Part shown: in pieces, positions 7,309 through 12,091 of the stretch
Numbering within the stretch: the first letter of the stretch is position 1
Layout of the letters: every line of letters starts with the position of its first letter
Source: Anaerolineales bacterium
Lineage (GTDB): Bacteria > Chloroflexota > Anaerolineae > 4572-78 > NAK82
Assembly: GCA_024643945.1 (NCBI GenBank)
Contig: JAHELX010000118.1
Span: 1 to 12,369 of the forward strand
DNA length: 12,369 nucleotides
Direction: 5' to 3'
The notes under the pieces: generated by a model
Seen by the model: the letters and a program-made list of their open reading frames with translations, nothing else
Databases searched by the model: none
What the model was told of the DNA's origin: nothing
Program-made: the position numbers and the translations under genes

Positions 7309-8448
7309 ATGCTGGTGAACCATCAGCACTCACTTCACTTAAGGGGGGCAGAAATGAGTATACTTCAACTGGCGGCAAGATGCATACTGATAGAATGGCA
7401 AGTCCCGCTCGAACTGAGCCCGGCGCCCATCCGAGGCAGCGCCAAAGGGTTGTGGATCGACCCGGTGACGTTCATCGACCTGTTCAACGGTTGGGAATTG
7501 GCTCAGTGGGCTATGCAGACCAGCCGACGCCTTCGGATCTGGGCCTTGCCCAAGCCGGCCGGTCCTGGCGCACCCGAGACCTATTGCGACGAGTCGGTGT
7601 TGCTGACGTCTCTGGTGGCAGCCGCCTGGCGGCTTTCGTTCGAGCGGATCACCGAATGGCTGGTACGGTACGATGCCCTGGCCGAGGCGCTGGGCTACCA
7701 GCAGTTCGACAAGTTTGGTCAGCGACGCACTATCAGTCTGGCGCAATACTCGCGGCGGCTGAGAGAGTTGGACTAGTTGCCCTACTTCCTGATCTTCATT
7801 GCGCTGGTGGTAGCTTTGCTCAGGATGAGCGTAATCCGGGGCTGGGACCTGATCATCGACAGCAGCTTGTTGGCGGCCTGGTACCACCACGACCCAGGCG
7901 CGGCCTGGAGTTGGCCCGCCAAGTGGAAAGGTCGCATCTTTGGCTACAAGGTGCATACCATCCTCTGTCGCTGGTTTTACTTGCCCTTGTTCTTCGTCGT
8001 TACACCCGCCAACTGCAACGATGGCCCGTTGGCAATCCCGATGTTCATGGCGGTTGTGCTGCTCTATCATGTGCGCATTCGCGTCGTGCGTGCCGATGCG
8101 GCTTACTTCAACTACCAGTTTCTGGGCTTCGTCCGCACTGTGCTAGACGCTTCGGTCAATGTCGACTACAACTTGCGGCGCCAGGGCAGACGCTTCCTGG
8201 CCGACCTATTCTTTATCCGCCAATGGCGAGATTTGATGAGTCCGCGCGCCAACATCGAACGTCGCTTCGCCTGGATGAAACGCTACTTCAGTTTGAAGTA
8301 CTTTCGCGTCCAGGGCTATTTGGCCGTCACTCAATTCGTGTTCCGCGTCTACATCGCGGCGCTGATCGTCGCCTTCATTGCTGCCCGTTGTCAGCGAACT
8401 GACTTGACGACTTCCCGCCTCAAGGTGCTTGCCTTTGTCAGCACTTGA
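7309..8448 (+). pseudogene. DDE transposase (IS4/IS5-like) interrupted by an in-frame TAG
   Basis: The same reading frame is open from ATG 7309 to TGA 8448 except for TAG at 7774-7776, giving 155 + 223 residues. ATG 7354 (MSILQLAARCILIEW) after AAGGGGGG is an equally good start. The first part carries the helical N-terminal domain (SLAQYSRRLRELD just before the stop). The second carries the catalytic core: Asp in WDLIIDSSLL, Asp in VVRADAAYF and Glu in NIERRFAWMKRYF, the E-x6-K signature. With the TAG the catalytic core is separated from the N-terminal domain, so the element is probably unable to move by itself unless the stop is read through. A longer unbroken frame across the same DNA (7380-8402) has a shadow-like composition and is not the gene. 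Confidence 0.88.
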
Positions 8449-8450
8449 TT

Positions 8451-8467
8451 AATTATGAAAGGGTCTC
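8451..8467 (-). repeat. Right terminal inverted repeat of the IS
   Basis: AATTATGAAAGGGTCTC on the plus strand, immediately followed by AAGTC (8468-8472), the second copy of the target duplication. The TGA of the transposase lies 3 bp inside. Confidence 0.85.
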
Positions 8468-8473
8468 AAGTCC

Positions 8474-8509
8474 AATATAGCAAGGAGGTGGCTACAAACT
8501 GGCTACAAA
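8474..8509 (-). promoter_or_regulatory. Tandem TTTGTAGCCA operator-promoter, cut off from its gene by the IS
   Basis: On the minus strand, two TTTGTAGCCA units (8509-8500 and 8498-8489) lie one base apart, then 9 bp, then TATATT (8479-8474) as a -10 box. The IS target duplication starts one base further on, at 8472, about where transcription should begin. With the IS and the 161-bp element removed, the -10 box would lie about 125 bp before the pseudo-subtilase start. That matches the 96 and 116 bp seen at the other two effector genes. The operator follows the 3' end of small-gene copy 2 by 39 bp. Confidence 0.65.
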
Positions 8510-8548
8510 AGAGCAAGTATGAAGGACAAAAGACATATGCCAAATGGC

Positions 8549-8761
8549 TCACTCACCGGCCGGATGACGCCACTCTTCTGGCCTCTCGGCCGGACGGCGC
8601 AGGAAGCCTACCAGCTCGTCCAACCTTCCAAAGGCGAAACACCGGCCGCTCTGGATTTACTCCACCTCGCCCAGCCAGTCGCCGAATCGGCCTGGCCGCT
8701 GGGGATCCTCTGCGCGCCACAGGCGCACCAGGAAGGAGGCATACCGCGTCGGGGCGCTCAC
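8549..8761 (-). pseudogene. Small protein family copy 2, with TAA at codon 35
   Basis: GTG at 8761 follows AGGAAG by 6 nt. The frame reads VSAPTRYASFLVRLWRAEDP, then RFGDWLGEVE, then TAA (8659-8657) where copy 3 has a His codon, then IQSGRCFAFGRLDELVGFLR and on to TGA at 8549. Copies 2 and 3 have the same length (70 codons plus stop) and very similar DNA, including the upstream terminator hairpin. The stop removes the most conserved half (VEHIQSGQRF...LLGFLRR), so this copy is most likely dead. Confidence 0.8.
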
Positions 8762-8790
8762 TCAACGCTTCCTATCCCACCCTCAGCAAA

Positions 8791-8822
8791 ACAAAAACTG
8801 GCGCCCATCTCTGAGCACCAGT
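8791..8822 (-). terminator. Intrinsic terminator upstream of small-gene copy 2
   Basis: Read on the minus strand, ACTGGTGC (8822-8815), a 10-nt loop and GCGCCAGT (8804-8797) form an 8-bp stem with one G-U pair, followed by TTTTTGT. The loop is identical to that of the hairpin at 12022-12060. One stem pair has changed on both sides between the two copies (C-G against G-C), which supports selection for the fold. It would stop transcription entering copy 2 from upstream; that upstream gene has been replaced here by transposase debris. Confidence 0.75.
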
Positions 8823-8888
8823 CATCATGAACATAGGAATAGCCAATGGGCCATCGTTGCAGTTGGCGGGTGTTACCACGAAAGGTAT
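8823..8888 (-). pseudogene. Short fragment of a second transposase copy
   Basis: The minus strand reads PFVVTPANCNDGPLAIPMFM, nearly the same as FVVTPANCNDGPLAIPMFMA in the transposase of the intact IS (bases about 7993-8050), with several silent changes in the DNA. Only about 60 bases are recognisable. No inverted repeat belonging to it was found. It abuts the terminator hairpin, so sequence upstream of small-gene copy 2, probably including an operator like that at 12056-12091, was lost at this junction. Because it differs at silent sites, it comes from a related but different insertion. Confidence 0.75.
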
Positions 8889-9214
8889 TGCCCCTAGACA
8901 CACTTTCGGGAGAGCGTGGTTGGCCCATGCGTCCCGGTGGAGTAGAGTAAAAGCGGCGGATGCAACAGAATGAGCAGTTTGGAAGCATCCCCAGCTGGCA
9001 AGGATGCTGCTGGCCTGCGAAGCCAGGCCGCGGCGATGAAATAGTAGAGGGGACACGCCTGATATGTTCGTCTGTGACAACACCCTTACATATCAAGTGC
9101 CCCCCTTTTTGCTCTAGCTTTAGCTAAGGTCAATTTAGCGTCGACAAGGTGGTCGACCTTCCCGCTCCATATCTACGCGCCTCAAGTGCCCGGTGCTACG
9201 ACCCGAATATATCG
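8889..9214. other. Gene-free stretch with small hairpins
   Basis: No convincing gene is present. It holds AGCATCC (8984-8990) paired with GGATGCT (9002-9008) around CCAGCTGG, a GGCCTG/CAGGCC hairpin near 9012-9029, two GTCGAC sites near 9140-9157, and the second copy of a duplicated gene tail at 9169-9203. I see no promoter or operator motif of the TTTGTAGCCA type. It looks like degraded DNA between the transposase fragment and the gene at 9215-9544. Confidence 0.5.
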
Positions 9215-9277
9215 CTACCACGTTGGATCGGCACTCGGACCCGTATCTACGCGCCTTAGATGCCCGGTTTTACGACC
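9169..9277 (-). repeat. Imperfect direct repeat of a gene tail (two 35-bp copies, 74 bp apart)
   Basis: The stretches 9169-9203 and 9243-9277 match at most positions; both contain TATCTACGCGCCT followed within a few bases by TGCCCGGT. On the minus strand they encode GRSTGHLRRVD and GRKTGHLRRVD. The upper copy is the in-frame tail of the gene ending at 9215. The lower copy, past its stop, continues MEREGRPPCRR and a TAA. A partial duplication therefore appears to have given the gene a new C-terminus. Confidence 0.65.
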
Positions 9278-9544
9278 GGGCTCAATCTCGTAACTGAGGC
9301 GAACATCGAGATTGTGGACAAAAGCATCTCTTAATAGGTCGAGCATAGCGACACGTGAAGGCAAATTTTCGTCACCAACTCTGATCTCAAACCCAAATGC
9401 CTTGTCCTTGTCGGCACTAAGTACGACAACTACTTCGGTGTACAGTGCGTCTGGTTCGTTTCCCCATTTGTGCCCTAAATCATTGACGCGCAAATGTAGT
9501 ATTTTACCCTTACTGGTTTCGAAGGTCATTTCTTCCTCGGTCAT
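9215..9544 (-). CDS. Unknown 109-residue protein
   Basis: ATG 9544 is preceded by AAGGAGG with a 5-nt spacer, an excellent ribosome site, so the longer frame from 9664 is rejected. The protein is acidic and soluble, with an alternating beta pattern: SKGKILHLRVNDLGHKWG, ALYTEVVVVLSADKDKAFGF, a helix RVAMLDLLRDAFVHNLDV, then RLSYEIEPGRKTGHLRR. I have an impression of similar short proteins (VNDxG...AFGF...MLDLLRDAF...YEIEPG) near proteases in Chloroflexota and cyanobacteria, but cannot verify it and give no function. Its promoter candidate is the tandem operator at 9660-9695, 116 bp upstream. The last residues (DTGPSADPTW) differ from the tail encoded by the duplicate just downstream. Confidence 0.75.
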   Translation of the reverse strand: MTEEEMTFETSKGKILHLRVNDLGHKWGNEPDALYTEVVVVLSADKDKAFGFEIRVGDENLPSRVAMLDLLRDAFVHNLDVRLSYEIEPGRKTGHLRRVDTGPSADPTW

Positions 9545-9659
9545 TTTTTCCTCCTTAGGTGTTTTGATTGATTTTCCTTGTAGCTTAATGTGTGTGTGTA
9601 TAGTGCGTATAGGCACCTCCTCTCCATACTGTCCTAGCAGATGTACACTTCTGCAAAAT

Positions 9660-9695
9660 AACATAGCACAAAGCTGGCTACAAAATGGCTACAAA
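9660..9695 (-). promoter_or_regulatory. Tandem TTTGTAGCCA operator-promoter of the 109-residue protein gene
   Basis: On the minus strand, two TTTGTAGCCA units (9695-9686 and 9684-9675) lie one base apart, then 9 bp, then TATGTT (9665-9660). Transcription would begin near 9653 and leave a leader of about 109 nt before ATG 9544. Small-gene copy 4 ends 45 bp upstream, the same arrangement as at the other operators. No -35 box is needed if an activator binds the repeats, as SARPs do. Confidence 0.65.
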
Positions 9696-9740
9696 AGACC
9701 GGCAACAAAAAGGCTTTCCCGCCAACCCGCGCTAGAAGTC

Positions 9741-9935
9741 TCACTCGCCCTGCAAACAATGCCGCGCCTCCAAGTTCTCTACCAGGTGATGTATAAGACT
9801 AAACAGCGCGTCCGGAGTCCTGAAGCGATAACACCGCCCAGTCTGGATGTGCTCCACGTCGGGATGCTCACTCAACCATTCCTAATCGGCGGTCGAGAAT
9901 TTCTTATCAGGAAGCTATGTAAAAATAACAAGGAT
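9741..9935 (-). pseudogene. Small protein family copy 4, frameshifted remnant
   Basis: The 3' part (9875-9741) reads LSEHPDVEHIQTGRCYRF, then RTPDALFSLIHHLVENLEAR, ending at TGA. It shares the VEHIQTG core and the helical end with the other copies but is much more divergent. The 5' part lies in another frame: HSFLIRNSRPPIRNG near 9883-9925 resembles YISFLVRLWRE. The stretch between the two is 13 bp shorter than in copies 1 and 3 (44 against 57 bp), which explains the shift. It is followed after 45 bp by a tandem operator. The 5' limit is approximate. Confidence 0.6.
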
Positions 9936-10091
9936 TCAAACGGAGACAGAACAGACAGTAAGCTCGACTGATATTCTCGAAGACGATAGTCGGAAAGTAC
10001 ACGGGAAGTTACACCATATCATGAGACTCTCACGCACAGAATGACAGAAGCACCTGCTGTAATGGTAACTGCATATGGGCCGCGAGGATCT
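9936..10091. other. Short gene-free stretch
   Basis: No gene, hairpin or promoter that I would defend. It lies downstream of the 90-residue gene and upstream of small-gene copy 4, both on the minus strand. No terminator was recognised. Confidence 0.4.
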
Positions 10092-10364
10092 TTATCGAGC
10101 TAGGTAGGCTCGCAGTGGTCCACTCGGGCGGCTGGCAATCAGCCTGGCCACATCGTCGCGCAGCCGCCGGTCCTCGGCGATGGCGTGCTGTGCGAGCTGC
10201 ACGAGAACGGGATCGTCCCTCGCCACCTCGCCCAGGCTGACAACGTGATCGAGAGCGCTTTCGAGGGTATCCAACACAATTGCGTTTGAAACGGCGGTCA
10301 GGTATTGTACCCGTCTACTAAGGACCGGGTCGGCCGGATAGTCAGGCAGATCCAGATAAGTCAC
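10092..10364 (-). CDS. Unknown 90-residue helical protein
   Basis: Starting at GTG 10364, the product is VTYLDLPDYPADPVLSRRVQ and then heptad-like helices (AIVLDTLESALDHVVSLGEV, DPVLVQLAQHAIAEDRRLRD), ending in SGPLRAYLAR. There is no membrane segment or known motif. A TGA stands directly before the GTG and no clear Shine-Dalgarno is visible, so initiation may depend on coupling to the overlapping open stretch at 10340-10528. It is downstream of the 359-residue gene on the same strand with no promoter seen between them, so the two may be co-transcribed. It could also be the 3' part of a larger frameshifted gene. Confidence 0.5.
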   Translation of the reverse strand: MTYLDLPDYPADPVLSRRVQYLTAVSNAIVLDTLESALDHVVSLGEVARDDPVLVQLAQHAIAEDRRLRDDVARLIASRPSGPLRAYLAR

Positions 10365-10528
10365 TCACTGGGTCGACCGTCAAGCTCCCAAGTTCGCCCG
10401 TGTAGGCACTCACAGGCTCACTATGACACTTCCCACCTTGCTCTTGTACGAGCTTATTCAGCTCGGCCTTAGAGTTTATACTCTCGGTGAGGACCAGAGC
10501 CAAGCGCAGGAATTGGGGTAGCGTCCGG
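10340..10528 (-). other. Open 62-codon extension beyond the TAG of the 359-residue gene
   Basis: Straight after the TAG at 10531-10529, the same frame stays open for 62 codons to a TGA at 10340. It reads SRTLPQFLRLALVLTESINS, then KAELNKLVQEQGGKCHSEP and on to DLSGSA. The first half looks like a genuine amphipathic helix pair. There is no ATG and no ribosome site, so it is not an obvious separate gene. It overlaps the start of the 90-residue gene by 25 bases. It may be a lost C-terminal domain cut off by a nonsense mutation, a product of read-through, or chance. Confidence 0.35.
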
Positions 10529-11608
10529 CTACTCTAGGTGCATACCAAACCACTCGGCCTCTTGCCCTGAGAGCGTAGCGGAGATGAAGGGGTTGCCTGG
10601 ATTTGCGGTGAGTACCAAAGTCTCCCTGTCGAGACACTCTGCTGTTTGGGTAGTGCCATCCCGGAGACGGCCTTCCAGGTGAGCTCCAGGGCCATGCCCA
10701 TGGACGTCGGCAACAATCTTACACACCTGGCAGGGCAACATGCTGAAATCCAGCCTTACTGTCGCATCGTGCCAGTTACCTGTACCTTTCGGCCATTCCT
10801 CTGAGCCGTAGCACCAGAGCCAACCGTCGCGGAACTGGATCTCATCCCAAATCCGCACGAATTCTACATTGTCGAATGTAAACACAGGTGGCAGAGACCC
10901 GGCAGGGAAGGGAAGCGCCGAGAAGTCGAGACTAACACCGCCCAATTCTGAGCAACACCCAGTCGTAGGCGCTGCCCCCATGCGCGTCTGCATTGTCTCT
11001 ACGACCATGCGCCCCAGTTCCTCTGCCTCAGGTACGGTTTGCGGGGCATGCTCTTGCGCGGCGCGCACCACTTGCTCTGCCCACTCACGGCGGCGCTCCA
11101 GTAGCCTTCTACGGACGTCAGCCGCTGCCTCAACGGGCCTAATCACGCCTTCCTCCAGAGCGCCAACCTCTTTGCGCAAAGCCTCGCGCTGTTGAATGGC
11201 CGTGACGTTGCATAGCCTTATCATTCCTTGAGTGTACTGTTTAATAAGCTCTGCGAACGTCGTAGGCTTCCATTCCGTCCAAGCTTGAATAGCATCATAA
11301 AACACCGGGATATCAATAAAGGAAATCAACGCGGCACATACTTCCTTGATCTCGCCCGGCAACACAGCTATCGGAACCCAGGTGTCGGATAGAAAGGGGC
11401 GATAGCCCATCGGGTTATGACCCACTACCCAGATGACGTACATACCTGGGTCCACATCAAACTCCAGATGGCCCTGCATGCTGGTCCAACCCTGATACAC
11501 CGGCATAAGAGTATCGGGATTGTAGACGATAACTTGACAAGCTGACGCCACCTGATCAGGAATCCACTCCCAAGTCTGTAACTTAATGTGCGCTCGTGCG
11601 ATGCTCAT
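10529..11608 (-). CDS. Unknown 359-residue protein: beta domain, helical middle, beta-sandwich C-terminus
   Basis: ATG 11608 follows AGGAGGT by 4 nt, so the start is secure. Residues about 1-95 look like a small beta sandwich of the transthyretin/carboxypeptidase-regulatory type (ACQVIVYNPDTLMPVYQGW, GHLEFDVDPGMYVIWVVGHN). About 110-205 are long, charged helices with coiled-coil character (REALRKEVGALEEG, DVRRRLLERRREWAEQVVRA). About 220-359 are beta-rich (LDFSALPFPAGSLPPVFTFD, RFRDGWLWCYGSEEW-like strands, and GAHLEGRLRDGTTQTAECLD), perhaps a jelly roll or carbohydrate-binding fold. This is a guess from strand pattern; no family was recognised. There is no signal peptide or membrane segment. 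It is preceded by the tandem operator at 11704-11739, which makes it a candidate effector of the regulator. The frame stays open for 62 codons past the TAG. Confidence 0.8.
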   Translation of the reverse strand: MSIARAHIKLQTWEWIPDQVASACQVIVYNPDTLMPVYQGWTSMQGHLEFDVDPGMYVIWVVGHNPMGYRPFLSDTWVPIAVLPGEIKEVCAALISFIDIPVFYDAIQAWTEWKPTTFAELIKQYTQGMIRLCNVTAIQQREALRKEVGALEEGVIRPVEAAADVRRRLLERRREWAEQVVRAAQEHAPQTVPEAEELGRMVVETMQTRMGAAPTTGCCSELGGVSLDFSALPFPAGSLPPVFTFDNVEFVRIWDEIQFRDGWLWCYGSEEWPKGTGNWHDATVRLDFSMLPCQVCKIVADVHGHGPGAHLEGRLRDGTTQTAECLDRETLVLTANPGNPFISATLSGQEAEWFGMHLE

Positions 11609-11703
11609 GGTTACCTCCTATCGTTGACTAATGTGCAAGGCTGTCGCCACAAACCGAGTTTGTAAGGCATCCCGCATGTTCAAGAACGGCCTCTACATCA
11701 GAA

Positions 11704-11739
11704 ATATTAACGTATAGCTGGCTACAAAGTGGCTACAAA
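11704..11739 (-). promoter_or_regulatory. Tandem TTTGTAGCCA operator-promoter of the 359-residue protein gene
   Basis: On the minus strand, TTTGTAGCCA units at 11739-11730 and 11728-11719 are one base apart. Nine bases later comes TAATAT (11709-11704) as the -10 box; TATACG at 11716-11711 is a less regular alternative. The predicted transcript starts near 11698, about 90 nt before ATG 11608. Small-gene copy 3 ends 45 bp upstream of the operator. Confidence 0.68.
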
Positions 11740-11784
11740 AGCTCAACAGCAAAGGAAGGCACCACCCGCCCTGTCCCCAACCGC

Positions 11785-11997
11785 TCACTCGCTCGCGGAC
11801 CGCCCCCACGCCCCCGCCTCCTCCATCAGGCGGCGCAGGAAGCCCAGCAACTCGTCCAACCTTCCAAAGGCGAAACGCTGGCCACTCTGGATATGTTCCA
11901 CCTCGCCCTGCCAGTCGCCGAAGCGCCCGGGCCGCTCGGGATCGTCCTCGCGCCACAGGCGCACCAGGAAGGAGGCATACCTCCTCGAGACGCTCAC
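11785..11997 (-). CDS. Small protein family copy 3, the intact member (70 residues)
   Basis: GTG 11997 follows AGGAAG by 7 nt and is preceded directly by an in-frame TGA, which fixes the start. The protein reads VSVSRRYASFLVRLWREDDP, then RFGDWQGEVEHIQSGQRFAF and GRLDELLGFLRRLMEEAG. The pattern suggests a small beta domain (SFLVRLWRE; W-x-GEVEHIQSGQRFAF) ending in an amphipathic helix. I recall similar short proteins beside BTAD/LAL regulators in Chloroflexota, annotated as hypothetical. It lies between a regulator gene (stop at 12085) and an effector gene (start at 11608), with an intrinsic terminator and an operator motif in front of it and another operator behind. Function unknown; a regulator partner or a sensor of the same circuit is a plausible guess. 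Confidence 0.75.
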   Translation of the reverse strand: MSVSRRYASFLVRLWREDDPERPGRFGDWQGEVEHIQSGQRFAFGRLDELLGFLRRLMEEAGAWGRSASE

Positions 11998-12021
11998 TCA
12001 ACTCTTCCTATCCCACGCTCA

Positions 12022-12060
12022 GAAAAACAAAAACTGCCGCCCATCTCTGAGCAGCAGTTT
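12022..12060 (-). terminator. Intrinsic terminator of the TPR regulator gene
   Basis: On the minus strand, AAACTGCTGC (12060-12051), a 10-nt loop and GCGGCAGTTT (12040-12031) form a 10-bp stem with one G-U pair, followed by TTGTTTTT. It begins 25 bp after the TAG of the TPR gene. Its 5' arm overlaps the -10 box of the operator-promoter for small-gene copy 3, so the terminator and the next promoter are interleaved. The same hairpin, with a compensatory base-pair change, precedes copy 2 at 8791-8822. Confidence 0.85.
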
Positions 12061-12091
12061 AGCCCATGCCTGGCTACAAACTGGCTACAAA
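12056..12091 (-). promoter_or_regulatory. Tandem TTTGTAGCCA operator-promoter upstream of small-gene copy 3
   Basis: TTTGTAGCCA units at 12091-12082 and 12080-12071 (minus strand) are one base apart, followed after 9 bp by TAAACT (12061-12056), the weakest of the four -10 boxes. The first unit contains the TAG stop of the TPR gene. Transcription would start near 12049, inside the terminator hairpin, so the new RNA would not carry a whole hairpin. GTG of copy 3 lies about 50 nt further on. Confidence 0.55.

Larger units (their letters stand above)
7255..8467 (+). mobile_element. Complete IS element (1213 bp) with 17-bp inverted repeats and 5-bp target duplication
   Basis: The left end GAGGCCCTTTCATAATT (7255-7271) and the right end AATTATGAAAGGGTCTC (8451-8467) are inverted repeats with one mismatch. 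The same pentamer, AAGTC, flanks both ends (7250-7254 and 8468-8472), which defines the insertion exactly. The only gene inside is a DDE transposase broken by a TAG. The ends are well preserved and the target duplication is perfect, so the insertion appears recent. The family is uncertain: the DDE layout is IS4/IS5-like, but I cannot assign a group. Confidence 0.88.

Noticed and set aside
7380..8402. Longest unbroken frame across the IS (340 codons)
   Set aside because: Its composition (many R, H, P, Q and no domain) is that of a shadow frame, while the interrupted frame 7309-8448 carries the DDE motifs.
9545..9664. Longer start of the 109-residue gene at 9664
   Set aside because: It would begin inside the predicted -10 box, and AAGGAGG points clearly to ATG 9544.
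9312..9971. 219-codon plus-strand frame
   Set aside because: It is antisense to the 109-residue gene, which has an excellent ribosome site. Its sequence is serine-rich and shadow-like, and it also runs through the operator and small-gene copy 4.
8489..12091. TTTGTAGCCA repeats as a CRISPR-like or recombination array
   Set aside because: They are isolated pairs kilobases apart with no spacer array, and each has a fixed 9-bp distance to a -10 hexamer, which fits operators better.
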